64,000 nt of DNA from Streptomyces spororaveus (lineage in GTDB: Bacteria; Actinomycetota; Actinomycetes; Streptomycetales; Streptomycetaceae): the NCBI RefSeq assembly GCF_016755875.1, contig NZ_BNED01000005.1:1426001-1490000 (forward strand), read 5' to 3'. Numbering within the stretch: the stretch's first letter is position 1; each line of letters opens with the position of its first letter. The position numbers and the translations under genes are program-made. Positions 25,935 to 34,806 of the stretch are shown one piece after another. A model generated the notes under the pieces. That model was not told the origin of the DNA and did not search any database. It saw only the letters and a program-made list of their open reading frames with translations.

Positions 25935-26354
25935 TCAGACGGTGGCGAGGGAGATCTCGGTCGACTTGATCAGCGCCACGACGGAGGAGCCGGGGGCCAG
26001 GCCCAGCTCCTGGACGCCGCCGGCGGTGACGGCCGCCGTCAGCCCGCCCCCGTTCACGTTGACGTTCACGGCGGCCATGGCCGGGCCGACGGCGATGTCG
26101 GCCACCGTGCCCGTGATCTGGTTACGGATGGAGATGTTCTCGACCGGAGCGGTGGCCAGGGCCACCTCGGTGGCCTTGACCAGCGCCTTCACCGCGGAGC
26201 CGGAGGTGATGCGGAGGGCCTTGACCGCTTCGGCGGTGATGGCGGCGGTGATCTCCTGGCCGCCGTCCAGACGGACCTTGACGGTCGCCATGGCCTCGCC
26301 GACGGTGACGGCGGTGACGGTGCCCGCGAGCTGGTTGCGGATGCTGAGACTCAT
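25935..26354 (-). CDS. Di-Mop (tandem TOBE) molybdate-binding protein
   Basis: A 139-residue protein consisting only of two Mop domains: residues 1-68 (MSLSIRNQLAGTVTAVTVGE ... ALVKATEVALAT) and 73-139 (ISIRNQITGTVADIAVGPA ... VVALIKSTEISLATV). Both keep the N-terminal SxRNQxxGTV and the KxTE turn that bind oxyanions. Family knowledge: molbindins store or buffer molybdate. AAGAGGT precedes the ATG. Its intact state contrasts with the adjacent broken molybdoenzyme genes. Confidence 0.88.
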   Translation of the reverse strand: MSLSIRNQLAGTVTAVTVGEAMATVKVRLDGGQEITAAITAEAVKALRITSGSAVKALVKATEVALATAPVENISIRNQITGTVADIAVGPAMAAVNVNVNGGGLTAAVTAGGVQELGLAPGSSVVALIKSTEISLATV

Positions 26355-26440
26355 GAAGCTTCGACCTCTTGCGTAGGCGCCTCGCGCGGTCCGAGGGGGC
26401 CGCACGGGACCGACCGTAGGGCCACCCGGTCCGGTCCGCG

Positions 26441-26502
26441 CCGATCCCTCTCGTGCCCGCGTGCCAGAACCACCCGACCGGCTTGCCCGGTGCTTCACTG
26501 GG
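26441..26502. repeat. Conserved intergenic element, partial copy C
   Basis: Related to the 3' half of copies A and B: CCGATCC, GTGCCAGAACCA and TGCTTCACTGG in the same order. An ACCGG-CTTGC-CCGGT hairpin lies directly before the last block. It ends at the ribosome binding site of the DUF2278 gene and lies between that gene and the divergent di-Mop gene. Confidence 0.5.
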
Positions 26503-26506
26503 GACC

Positions 26507-27163
26507 ATGCCATTCGACCGCTACGGCGTGCTGGCCGGAACCCTGCACAAGCACTTCCGCGACACCCCCGACTCGGAGGGCGCCTGGTTCCACGTCAACC
26601 TCCGGGTCGACGCCCCGGACGGGCGGTACAAGTGCGCCGTCGACGTGGACAGCCACGACTCGGCCACCGGCGTGCAGTGGAAGGCGTTCACCGTGGACGC
26701 GTCGGCGCTCGGCCCGGTGGCCGCGCTGCCGCCCGGGTTCCACGACCTCGACCGCGCGCCGGGGACCGGAGCACTCGACTACATCCGGCATCCGGCCCTG
26801 CTCAGGCGCCAGGACTGGCCCGGGTGGCTGCCCGGCCCGCTGCGCGACCTCCTCGACCGGCTGGTGAAGTCGTCCCCGCCCTGGACCTCGGGCTCCAATC
26901 TCGAAGCCGCCGGCGCCTTCGAGCCGATCCTCGGCGTCGGACGGCCGATCCTGGTCTTCGGCGAGCCGTTCGACGCCGGGCTGGGCGTCCACAACGTCCA
27001 CCAGAACCAGGGCGACGCGTACGGCAGTCAGTGGTGGCCGGAGAACGGCATCTGGCAGGACGGAGCGACCATGACCCGCCGCCCCGACGGCCGTTACGAC
27101 GTGTTCCTGAACAAGTTCTCCGGCCAGAAGGACCACACGGACGCCGACGGCCACCCGGTCTGA
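26507..27163 (+). CDS. DUF2278 (YukJ-like) family protein
   Basis: A 218-residue soluble protein with the YukJ/DUF2278 pattern: opening MPFDRYGVLAGTLHKHFRD, central SGSNLEAAGAFEPILGVGRP region, and a conserved C-terminal VHNVHQNQGDAYG, then WWPENGIWQDGA segment. Function is unknown in the family; no catalytic motif is obvious beyond conserved His/Asn. The ATG at 26507 is preceded by GGGGA. Divergent from the di-Mop protein gene. Confidence 0.8.
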   Translation: MPFDRYGVLAGTLHKHFRDTPDSEGAWFHVNLRVDAPDGRYKCAVDVDSHDSATGVQWKAFTVDASALGPVAALPPGFHDLDRAPGTGALDYIRHPALLRRQDWPGWLPGPLRDLLDRLVKSSPPWTSGSNLEAAGAFEPILGVGRPILVFGEPFDAGLGVHNVHQNQGDAYGSQWWPENGIWQDGATMTRRPDGRYDVFLNKFSGQKDHTDADGHPV

Positions 27164-27353
27164 ACGGTCTGCACGGTCCGTCCGAGCCGTCGCAGCGGTC
27201 TGAACCGGCCGGTGTCCACTCGCGGTCCGGGCCTGTGGTCCGGGCCCCGCGGAAATCCGCCCCGGTCCGCCGGGAACCCCGGGCTCCCCCCGTCCGACTA
27301 CTCCCGAGTGGAGGGCGGATCCTCGCCTTCCCGCGCTGCGGAGGAGGCGTGTG

Positions 27354-27989
27354 ATGGGCGGGCTCGATGTGCGCATGCGGGAGGTCGTGTGCCGGCACGG
27401 CCGGGTGGAGGCCGTCTCCGACGTCGATCTGGAGATCGCCGCCGGTGAACGCGTGGCCCTGACCGGTACCAACGGCTCGGGCAAGACGACGCTGCTGCGC
27501 GCCGTCCTCGGTCTGCACCGTCAGACGACGGGCTCGATCCGGGTCGGCGGCCGGGAGGGCCGCTCGCCCGCCGAGTGGGCCTGGCGGCGCCGGGCCTGCG
27601 CCTGGATCCCGCAGAAGCCGGCCGCCGGCCGCTTCCCCCTGCTCGGAGCCGAACTGCTGGCAGGGAGCAACGCGCCGGCGGAGGCGGCCGAGGCCGCGGA
27701 GCGGCTCGGTGTGGCTCCGCTCGTCGGGCGGCCCCTGCACACCCTCTCCGGCGGCCAGCTGCAGCGGATGTACCTGGCGAGGGCGATCGGATGCATCGCC
27801 GCGGGGGCCGAGTTGCTCCTGGCCGACGAGCCCACCGCCGCCCTCGACTTCGACGGGCAGTCGGAAGCGGCGGACGTCCTCACCTCCCTGCCGGTGACCC
27901 TCATCGTGGTGACGCACGACCGGGCGCTGGCGGACCGCTGCGACCGCGTACTGGAGATGGCCGCGGGCCACCTGCGGGAGGTCCGGTGA
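27354..27989 (+). CDS. Metal ABC transporter ATP-binding protein (ZnuC/MntB-like)
   Basis: A 211-residue ABC ATPase: Walker A GTNGSGKTTLL, Q-loop WIPQKPA, signature LSGGQLQR, Walker B ELLLADEPT and switch His VVTHD, all intact. It begins a three-gene operon with a ZnuB-type permease and a metal-binding lipoprotein, the standard zinc/manganese uptake set. GGAGGAGG lies upstream; a GTG at 27351 immediately precedes the ATG and could be the start. No Zur-type palindrome was seen in the upstream 187 bases. Confidence 0.88.
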   Translation: MGGLDVRMREVVCRHGRVEAVSDVDLEIAAGERVALTGTNGSGKTTLLRAVLGLHRQTTGSIRVGGREGRSPAEWAWRRRACAWIPQKPAAGRFPLLGAELLAGSNAPAEAAEAAERLGVAPLVGRPLHTLSGGQLQRMYLARAIGCIAAGAELLLADEPTAALDFDGQSEAADVLTSLPVTLIVVTHDRALADRCDRVLEMAAGHLREVR

Positions 27990-28852
27990 ACCTGGCCACC
28001 GCCGACCTCGGCGAACTCCTTCAACTGCTGCCGGTGCAACGGGCCGGCGTGGCCCTGCTGCTGGCCGCGATCGGCCTGCCCGTCATCGGTGTGGTCATCG
28101 TCGGCCTCGACATCATGCCGGTGCGGTTCGCGATGATGCACGTGGCCCTGCTGGGCATCGCCGTCGGGCTGCTCACCGGACTCGACCCCATGCTGTGCGC
28201 GCTGGTGGCGTGCGCGCTGGCCGGTGCGGGCGTGGCCCCGCTCGCCCGGACCCCGGACGGCCTGTCGGGGGCGATGGGCCTGCTGATGAGCCTGGCCATC
28301 GCGGCGGCGCTGCTGCTGCTGGCCGTGTCGGGGGTCAACGCCTCTGGCGCTTTCGCCCTGTTGTGGGGGTCGATCCTGTCGGTCGGCTCGGCCGACCTCG
28401 TCGTCCTGGGCGTCCTGGCCGTCGTCGTACCGGGCCTCTTCTGGTGGCGGCGGCGCGAGATCGGCCTGCTGCTGTACGACCGTGAGCTCGCCCAGTGTTC
28501 CGGCGTACCGGTGCGGGCGCTGACAGCCGCACTGCTGGTGCTGGTCGCCATCGCAGTCGCCGGGGCGATCAAACTGACCGGCGCTCTGCTCGTCGACGCA
28601 CTGACCCTGCTGCCCGCACTCGCCGCGCGCCGCCTGGGCGGCTCACTGAAGTCGATCACCCTCTGGGCGGTCGGCATCGGCGTGGCGGTGAACCTGACGG
28701 GGTTCCTGCTGGCCCTGTGGCTGGACTGGCCGCCCGGTCCGGTCCTCGTCCTGACCGCGGGGGCACTGGTCCTCGCGGTGCATTTCATACCCGAACGGAG
28801 AATCAGCTCATGGCGCGCACCCGCGTCCGTATCCCTTCCCTCCTCGCACTGA
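27986..28852 (+). CDS. Metal ABC transporter permease (ZnuB-like)
   Basis: A 288-residue integral membrane protein with eight or nine hydrophobic helices and the family motif GAIKLTGALLVDALTLLPALAARRL, where the permease docks the ATPase. Start is GTG, overlapping the ATPase stop as GTGA, so the two are coupled. It overlaps the substrate-binding gene by 43 bases. Metal specificity (Zn or Mn) cannot be assigned. Confidence 0.88.
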   Translation: MNLATADLGELLQLLPVQRAGVALLLAAIGLPVIGVVIVGLDIMPVRFAMMHVALLGIAVGLLTGLDPMLCALVACALAGAGVAPLARTPDGLSGAMGLLMSLAIAAALLLLAVSGVNASGAFALLWGSILSVGSADLVVLGVLAVVVPGLFWWRRREIGLLLYDRELAQCSGVPVRALTAALLVLVAIAVAGAIKLTGALLVDALTLLPALAARRLGGSLKSITLWAVGIGVAVNLTGFLLALWLDWPPGPVLVLTAGALVLAVHFIPERRISSWRAPASVSLPSSH

Positions 28853-29622
28853 GCGCGGCACTCTGCCTGACCGCCGCCTGCGGGAACACCCCCTCACCCC
28901 AGGACGCGAAGTCCGAGGACGGCCCGCGGCCGAAGGCCGGAAAGCCGGTCGTGGTCGTCACCACCACCTGGGAGGGCGCCTTCGCGAAGGCCGCGGGCGC
29001 CGAGGACGTCAAGGTGATCGTGCCGCAGTCCGTGCACCACGCCCCGGACTACGACCCCAAGCCGTCGGACCTCGCCGCCGTGGCCAAGGCCGACTTCGTG
29101 CTGTACGCGCCCTTCGAGCCGTACGCCGCGAAGATCAAGGAGGCCGCGGGCTCCAAGGCGAAGCTGGTCGAGGTGAACCTCGACAACGACCCGGAGAAGG
29201 CCGCGGCCGAAGTCAGCAGGCTGGGCGGGCTCTTCGGCACCGAGGACGCCGCCACGCGGTGGAAGGCGGGCTTCGACACCGAGTACACGAAGCTGAACAA
29301 GGAGGTCCAGGCGGGCTGGCCCGGCGGCCGCAGCCCGTCGGTGGTGACCCAGGTCTTCACCGCGTGGTCGGCGAAGCTCGCGGGCGCCACCCCGGTGGGC
29401 ACGTACGGGCCCGAGGCCGTGACCCCGGCGCAGCTGGCCGAACTCGCGGCGAAGAAGCCGGAGCTGGTACTGGACAACGCGCACATGTCCACCGGCACGG
29501 TGCTGCCCGACTCCGGCGCCAAGCAGGTGAAGATCGTCAACTATCCGGGTGAGGACCTGGACCTGCTGGCGGTCTACCGCAACGCCGCGGCCGAACTGAA
29601 GAAGGCCATGGGCGCGTCCTGA
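28810..29622 (+). CDS. Metal ABC transporter substrate-binding lipoprotein (ZnuA/TroA-like)
   Basis: A 270-residue lipoprotein: signal peptide ending with lipobox LTAAC-G. The mature protein has the two-lobe cluster A-1 fold with VVVTTTWEGAFAKAAG, the metal-ligand stretch VHHAPDYDPKPSD, and C-terminal NAHMSTG. There is no His-rich loop, which is typical of many zinc-specific ZnuA proteins. Its start lies inside the permease gene, with GGAG upstream. A strong terminator follows at 29769. Confidence 0.87.
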   Translation: MARTRVRIPSLLALSAALCLTAACGNTPSPQDAKSEDGPRPKAGKPVVVVTTTWEGAFAKAAGAEDVKVIVPQSVHHAPDYDPKPSDLAAVAKADFVLYAPFEPYAAKIKEAAGSKAKLVEVNLDNDPEKAAAEVSRLGGLFGTEDAATRWKAGFDTEYTKLNKEVQAGWPGGRSPSVVTQVFTAWSAKLAGATPVGTYGPEAVTPAQLAELAAKKPELVLDNAHMSTGTVLPDSGAKQVKIVNYPGEDLDLLAVYRNAAAELKKAMGAS

Positions 29623-29768
29623 CGGGCCGCCCCCGAGCAGCCCCGCGGAAACCGGCCGGTGCCGGGTGTACCGGCTCCCCCTCCGCGGGGCGCTCCGCCG
29701 GCCCGCGCCTCTGGTCCGGGACCGGGATCAGCGGCCCGGCCCGGGTGGGCGGGCTTCGTCCGTGCGGC

Positions 29769-29802
29769 GGGGCCCGGCGGCGGGAAGCTGCCGCCGGGCC
29801 CC
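29769..29802. terminator. Convergent hairpin terminator
   Basis: Perfect 13-bp stem GGGGCCCGGCGGC/GCCGCCGGGCCCC with an eight-base loop, between the metal transporter operon and the convergent acyl-CoA ligase gene. Serves both strands. Confidence 0.75.
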
Positions 29803-29808
29803 GTCCCC

Positions 29809-31485
29809 TCAGCCCGCCTGTGCGAGCGGCGGGGGCGTCGTGGCGGTCGCCGCGAGGCGCTCGCGCAGGGCCGCGCGGTCCGGTTTGCCGGCCGCGGTCA
29901 GGGGGAGTTCGGCGAGCAGGAGCAGCCGCTCGGGGTGCTTGCCCCGTTCCAGCCCGCGCCGGGTGAGGTGGACGCCGAGCGAGGCGAGCGTGAGGGGCTG
30001 CCCGCCGCGCGGCACCACGCAGGCCGCCAGCCGCTCCCCCATCAGCGGGTCCGGGACGCCGACGCAGGCCACGTCCCGCACCTGGGGGTGCGCGGTGAGT
30101 TCGCGTTCCACCTCCGCCGGGCTGATGTTGGCACCGCCGCGGATGACGATGTCCTTCAGGCGGCCGACGATGTGCAGGACGTTGTCGGAGTCCAGGTATC
30201 CGAGGTCACCGGTGCGGACCCAGCCGTCGGGCGTACGGTAGCGGGCGTCCAGGTCGGGCGCGCCCACGTAGCACAGCGGGGTCATCGGTCCGCGCGAGAC
30301 GATCTCGCCGACGGCGCCGTCCGGCAGCGGTGCGTGCGTGTCGGGGTCGGCGATGCGGATCTCGGCGACCCGGGGGTCGGGATGGCCGGCGACGACCCCG
30401 GACCCGTCGGTGGGCGGCACCGTGGTGCCGAGCCCGGTGTGGCAGTTGACGCCGTCCGCGGAGCCGTAGAGGTTCACCACGGGACAGCCGAAGGCCTTGG
30501 CCGCGGCGGCCGCGGTGGTCTCGTCGAGCGGCGCCCCGCCGAGGACCAGCGCGGTGGGGGCGGGCAGCTCCTCCTCCGTCCCGTCGAGGCGTTCGAGCAT
30601 CATGCGGACCATGGTGGGCACGCCGAGGATGTGCGTCGGGTGGTGTTCGCGTACCGCCGCGATCGCCGCTTCGGGGGTGAAGTGGTCGAGCAGGACGAGC
30701 GTGCCGCCGTGCCGGGCGAGGGTGACGGCGGTGCCGTTGGACCCGAAGGCGGAGGCCAGGGGTACGAGGAAGAGGCAGCTCGGCGGGGTGCGGTCCGGGA
30801 TGAGGGAGGCGAGGAAGTTCCCGCGTCCGCCGGCCAGCGCGTTGTGCGAGTACGCGATCATCTTCGGCTCGGCCTCGGAGCCGGAGGACACGAGGATGCG
30901 GGCCGCGCTGTCGGGGTCGGGGCGGGCGGGGACGAATCCGCTGGGGTCGGAGCGCAGCAGCGCGGACAGCTGAATCGTTCCTTCAGGCGCGGCTCCGGGC
31001 CCGGCGGCGATGACGTGGCGCAGCGCCGGGAGCGCCCCGGCGAGCGTGCTCAGATCCGCCGCGTGACGGAAGTCCCGGTGCTCGGTGGCCGCTATGACGG
31101 CGACGGCCTCGGCGCGGCGCAGCAGGCACTCGGCTTCGAGGACGCCCCGGCCCACCGGGAACGGGAGCGCGATCGCGCCGAGCGCGGCGAGCGCGAGATC
31201 GGCGATGACGGCGAAGCGGTTGCTGGGGAGTTGTACGCCGACCACGTCGCCCGGGCCGATCCCGAGTTCCCGCAGGCCGGTGGCCAGACATCGGACCTTG
31301 CGGTCCAGCGCGGTGTAGCAGAGCTTTCCCTTGGCGTCGATGACGGCCGTGCGGTGCAGGTCGGCGATCTGCCGGGCCCGGAAGAGGCTGTAGAGGTCGA
31401 GGTCGGGGCAGGTCCCGTCGACCACCCAGGACCGGCGGAGTTCGGCGGGCAGCAGGTCGTGCAGTACGAGCCTGTGGGCGGTCAT
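29809..31485 (-). CDS. AMP-dependent acyl-CoA synthetase/ligase
   Basis: A 558-residue ANL-superfamily enzyme. The A3 loop is degenerate (ILVSSGSEAEPKMIAYSHNA in place of TSGTTGxPK). A5 is NLYGSADG, A7 GWVRTGDLGYLD, A8 VGRLKDIVIRGGANISPAEVE, and the A10 lysine sits in PLTAAGKPDRAALR. It would activate a carboxylic acid to acyl-CoA via acyl-AMP. It overlaps the CoA-transferase gene by ATGA and faces an acyl-CoA dehydrogenase gene upstream, suggesting a small catabolic or biosynthetic acyl-CoA module. Confidence 0.85.
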   Translation of the reverse strand: MTAHRLVLHDLLPAELRRSWVVDGTCPDLDLYSLFRARQIADLHRTAVIDAKGKLCYTALDRKVRCLATGLRELGIGPGDVVGVQLPSNRFAVIADLALAALGAIALPFPVGRGVLEAECLLRRAEAVAVIAATEHRDFRHAADLSTLAGALPALRHVIAAGPGAAPEGTIQLSALLRSDPSGFVPARPDPDSAARILVSSGSEAEPKMIAYSHNALAGGRGNFLASLIPDRTPPSCLFLVPLASAFGSNGTAVTLARHGGTLVLLDHFTPEAAIAAVREHHPTHILGVPTMVRMMLERLDGTEEELPAPTALVLGGAPLDETTAAAAAKAFGCPVVNLYGSADGVNCHTGLGTTVPPTDGSGVVAGHPDPRVAEIRIADPDTHAPLPDGAVGEIVSRGPMTPLCYVGAPDLDARYRTPDGWVRTGDLGYLDSDNVLHIVGRLKDIVIRGGANISPAEVERELTAHPQVRDVACVGVPDPLMGERLAACVVPRGGQPLTLASLGVHLTRRGLERGKHPERLLLLAELPLTAAGKPDRAALRERLAATATTPPPLAQAG

Positions 31486-33278
31486 GCGAAGCTCCAGGGG
31501 TCGGGGACTGCGGGGGCGCCGTGCGCGTCCCGGCTGATCGAGCCGGTGAAGCGCGGATCGTGGTGCAGGTCGGACAGCTCGGTGGTGACCGCGGTGGCGG
31601 TCAGCCCGTGCTCGTGCAGCCGGGCGACGGCCTCGGCGGTGGGCAGGCCGCTCAGGTCGTGGGCGGCCGCGGCGCACGCATCGGAGTCGGTGGGGGCGAG
31701 CCAGCCGTCCGCCGTCGGCCGCGGGAGCCGGAATCCGGCCGGTTGCCGGGGGTTCTCGCCACGGGCCGCGCGGCGCAGGGCCGGCGCGGTCAGCGTGTCG
31801 GCCGCGCCGAGCAGGGAGGAGTCCACCCGTACGCCGTGGCCGGTGCGTTCGCGCAGCAGCAGACCGGCGAGGACCGCCTCGGCGCCGATCAGTCCGCCCA
31901 GTACGTCGAGCAGGGTCATCAGCGAGGGCGCCGGGGTCTCGCCCTCGGGGCGGACGGCCTCACCGACGCCCGTACGGGCCTGGACCATGAAGTCGGTACC
32001 CATGGGGGCGTCCCCGATCCGGTCGGCCCAGCCGCTGGTGTACGCGTAGACGAGCGCGGGATTGACCCGTGCGAGGTCCTCGGAGTCGAGGCCGAGCTCG
32101 GCGGCCTTGCCCGGAGCCCAGTTGTGCAGGAAGACGTCGGCCCCGGCCGCCAGCTCGCGCAGCCGGCGGCGGTCCGCCTCCCTCTTGATGTCGATCTCGA
32201 CGGCCCGCTTGCCCCGGTTGAGGGCGAGCCAGCGCGCCGAGATCCCGGAGCAGGCCGGGGGCATGCCGCGCAGCGGGTCGCCGCCCGGCGGTTCGATCCG
32301 GATCACGTCGGCGCCGAGGAGCCCGAGCAGATGCGCCGCGAGCGGTGCCTGGATGCGGCGGCCCGCCTCCAGCACGGTCAGCCCGGCCAGCGGCCCGCCG
32401 GAGTGTGCCGCTCCCGGCAGCCGGTGCGACCTGGCGGTGAGACGTCCGGTGGCCGTCGGTGCCAGGGACCAGGGGGCGGCGCCCTCGTGCTCGGCGGCCC
32501 GTTCGGCGAGCGGGCGCAGGGCGCACACCTCGGTGCCGTAGGCGGCCGCGGCCCGGCGGATCCGCTCCCAGGTGTGGGACCGGGCGGTGAGGTGGAGGGC
32601 TGCCGGGAAGGGGGCACAGGCGGTGGCGTAGCGGAACTGGAAGGGCCGCCAGCCGGCTCTCAGGGCCTCGGCCGGCGCCTCCAGCGCCTTCCAGAAGGCC
32701 GCCCAGGCGCCCGGATCGAGCGTCTCCAGTTCGAAGAGGACGCCGTCGGCGGAGGTGAACGGGGGTCCTCCGGGAGCGAGTTCGGCGGCCTCTCCCTCGT
32801 CGGCCCCGGCGGCGGCGAGGTACTGGGAGACCGCGAGCAGACCGGCGCGGTCCGCACCGGTGGTGACCGCGCGCGCGGAGCCGCCGCGGGCCTGGCCCAC
32901 GAGAGCCGCGAGCAGCCCCTGTACGGCCAGGACTCCGGTCGCGGTGGCCGCGTAGTCGACGGCGAGGCCGCGCGGGCTGCCGTCGCGCCGGCCGTGCACG
33001 GCCATGATGCCGGTGGCGGCCTGGACCGTGGCCTCGTCGGCGAGCCCGCTCGCGGGGTCCGCCCAGGTGACGGTCGCGTGCGCCGGGTCGAAACCGCCGC
33101 CGACGAGCGTGGTGCCGCCGGTACCGGGGGTGCCGGTGGTGCCGGTGGACGCCTCGCCCTGCGCGCCGAGCAGCCGCAGGTGGTCGGCGACGACGCTCGC
33201 GATCTGCGGGGGCCCCGAGGTGTCGAAGCGCAGTGTGTCGAGCGGCCGGACCGTCTGCGTGGTTGCTGGTGACGCCAT
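31482..33278 (-). CDS. CaiB/BaiF-type CoA transferase (two-domain)
   Basis: A 598-residue class III CoA transferase. The C-terminal half carries the hallmark LTVLEAGRRIQAPLAAHLLG, LLGADVIRIEPPGGDPLRG and LNRGKRAVEIDIK region and the VDSSLLGAADTLTAP helix. The N-terminal 270 residues look like a diverged second CoA-transferase half (DYAATATGVLAVQGLLAALV). It would transfer CoA between carboxylates or act as racemase or isomerase-linked transferase. GAGGAGAGG precedes the ATG. Confidence 0.85.
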   Translation of the reverse strand: MASPATTQTVRPLDTLRFDTSGPPQIASVVADHLRLLGAQGEASTGTTGTPGTGGTTLVGGGFDPAHATVTWADPASGLADEATVQAATGIMAVHGRRDGSPRGLAVDYAATATGVLAVQGLLAALVGQARGGSARAVTTGADRAGLLAVSQYLAAAGADEGEAAELAPGGPPFTSADGVLFELETLDPGAWAAFWKALEAPAEALRAGWRPFQFRYATACAPFPAALHLTARSHTWERIRRAAAAYGTEVCALRPLAERAAEHEGAAPWSLAPTATGRLTARSHRLPGAAHSGGPLAGLTVLEAGRRIQAPLAAHLLGLLGADVIRIEPPGGDPLRGMPPACSGISARWLALNRGKRAVEIDIKREADRRRLRELAAGADVFLHNWAPGKAAELGLDSEDLARVNPALVYAYTSGWADRIGDAPMGTDFMVQARTGVGEAVRPEGETPAPSLMTLLDVLGGLIGAEAVLAGLLLRERTGHGVRVDSSLLGAADTLTAPALRRAARGENPRQPAGFRLPRPTADGWLAPTDSDACAAAAHDLSGLPTAEAVARLHEHGLTATAVTTELSDLHHDPRFTGSISRDAHGAPAVPDPWSFA

Positions 33279-33432
33279 GCCTCTCCTCTCCTGGCGCGGC
33301 GGTGGCCGGCGCCCGGGACTTGCCGAATCTGGGGAACCCGGGAGCGTCCGCACCCGACCAGTTCCACGGACAGGGAGTCGGGCGGCCGTTCCCGCGAGTT
33401 CCCGCGAGTTCCCGGGCATGAGGAGGAAAGAA

Positions 33433-34644
33433 GTGACGGATTCAGGCACGGACCACACCTCGGTCAGACAACAGGACGCCGAGGGCCATGAGTTGAGGGA
33501 CCGCATCGACCGGTTCGTCCGCACCCGGGTGATCCCCCGGGAGGCCGTACTGGACGGGGGTGGACCCGCTGCGGCCCAGACGCTGGCCGAACTGCGCGGC
33601 CGGGCACAGGCCGAGGGCCTGTGGGCGCTGCCCCTGCCCGTGGAACTGGGCGGCGGCGGCCTGGGGTTGCGGGCGTACGCCGCGACGGCCGAGGCGGAGG
33701 GGGCCAGTGAACACGGCCCGGCCGCGCTGGGATCCGCCCCGCTGCTCGACGTGACGATGCTGGCTCGGCACGGTGGGCCAGCGGTCCGCGAGGCGTACCT
33801 GAAAGCCCTGGTCGCCGGGGAGATACGGACCTGCTACGCCATGACCGAGCCGGACGTGCCCGGCACCGACCCCTTCCGGACCGGTACCCGGGCCGAGCGC
33901 GGGCCGGACGGCGGCTGGATCGTCACCGGCCGCAAGTGGTTCACCTCGGGAGCCGCGGGCGCCGACCTGGTGACGGTCATGGCCCGCACCCACGGCGGCG
34001 ACGGTGACCGCGAGGGGCTGACGTTGCTGCTCGTACCCACCGCCTCGGCAGGCTTCCGCGTCGTACGCGAACTCCCCGTCCTCGGCGCGGGCGGCCAGTA
34101 CGAGATCGAACTCGACCGGGTCCGGGTCCCCGCCGACCACGTCCTCGGCGAGCCCGGAGACGCGCTCGCCATCGCCGGTGAGCGGCTGCAGCTCGGCCGC
34201 ACCCTGCGCTGCCTGCGGTGGCTCGGCCAGGCCCAGCGCGCCTTCGACCTCATGTGCGAGCGGGCCGCCACGCGCAGCGGGTCCCGCGGGCCCCTCGCCG
34301 ACCAGCAGCTGGTCCAGAGCCACGTCTTCGACGCCCTGCTCGCCCTGCGCACCACCCGCCCCCTGGTGCACGAGGCGGTGGCTCTGATCGACGCCGGGCG
34401 CGACGCGCGTACGGAGGTGGGGCTCGCCAAGGTCGCGGCCGCGCGGATGCTCCAGCAGGTCACGGACTCCGCCATCCAGATCCATGGCGCCGCAGGACTC
34501 GGCCCGGACACCCCGCTGCCCGGACTCTTCCGCACCGGCCGAGCGGCCCGCATCCTCGACGGCCCGGACGAGCTGCACATCACCTCCGTGGCCCGCCGGA
34601 TCCTGCGCGACCACCCACGCCCCGGCGTCGCCCCGGAGGCTTAG
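33433..34644 (+). CDS. Acyl-CoA dehydrogenase
   Basis: A 403-residue flavoenzyme. It contains the FAD/substrate loop CYAMTEPDVPGTDPFRTGTR, the beta-domain GRKWFTSGAAGADLVTVMAR, the helical C-terminal domain with QIHGAAGLGPDTPLPGLFR, and the end motif RILDGPDELHITSVARRIL typical of ACAD11-like enzymes. GTG 33433 is chosen for the AGGAGGAAAG directly upstream; an in-frame ATG at 33418 overlaps that site. Three GTTCCCGCGA-like direct repeats lie just upstream (33388-33417). Divergent from the ligase/transferase pair. Confidence 0.87.
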   Translation: MTDSGTDHTSVRQQDAEGHELRDRIDRFVRTRVIPREAVLDGGGPAAAQTLAELRGRAQAEGLWALPLPVELGGGGLGLRAYAATAEAEGASEHGPAALGSAPLLDVTMLARHGGPAVREAYLKALVAGEIRTCYAMTEPDVPGTDPFRTGTRAERGPDGGWIVTGRKWFTSGAAGADLVTVMARTHGGDGDREGLTLLLVPTASAGFRVVRELPVLGAGGQYEIELDRVRVPADHVLGEPGDALAIAGERLQLGRTLRCLRWLGQAQRAFDLMCERAATRSGSRGPLADQQLVQSHVFDALLALRTTRPLVHEAVALIDAGRDARTEVGLAKVAAARMLQQVTDSAIQIHGAAGLGPDTPLPGLFRTGRAARILDGPDELHITSVARRILRDHPRPGVAPEA

Positions 34645-34806
34645 GAGGTGTGCGGCGTGATGTCATGGACGGTCCCGGACGAGTGACCGGGCCGTGGAGG
34701 ACTCCCGCGGGCGCGTCGGCCGAGACGATTCCCGGTGGGTCGTTCCGGGGAGAGCCGCCGCGGAGCGGTCCGACCGCTGTCGGAGGGCCCTGGCAGCATC
34801 GGTGTC

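Noticed and set aside
26441..26502. Cobalamin riboswitch (GCCAGGA-ACC and CACTG-like strings)
   Set aside because: The B12-box and the other conserved cobalamin-riboswitch blocks are absent, and neighbouring genes are not cobalamin-related.
27164..27350. Zur-type operator upstream of the metal ABC transporter
   Set aside because: No A/T-rich 7-1-7 palindrome is present in the 187 bases.
33388..33417. GTTCCCGCGA direct repeats as an attachment site
   Set aside because: No integrase or second copy is nearby; it looks like a local triplication upstream of the acyl-CoA dehydrogenase.
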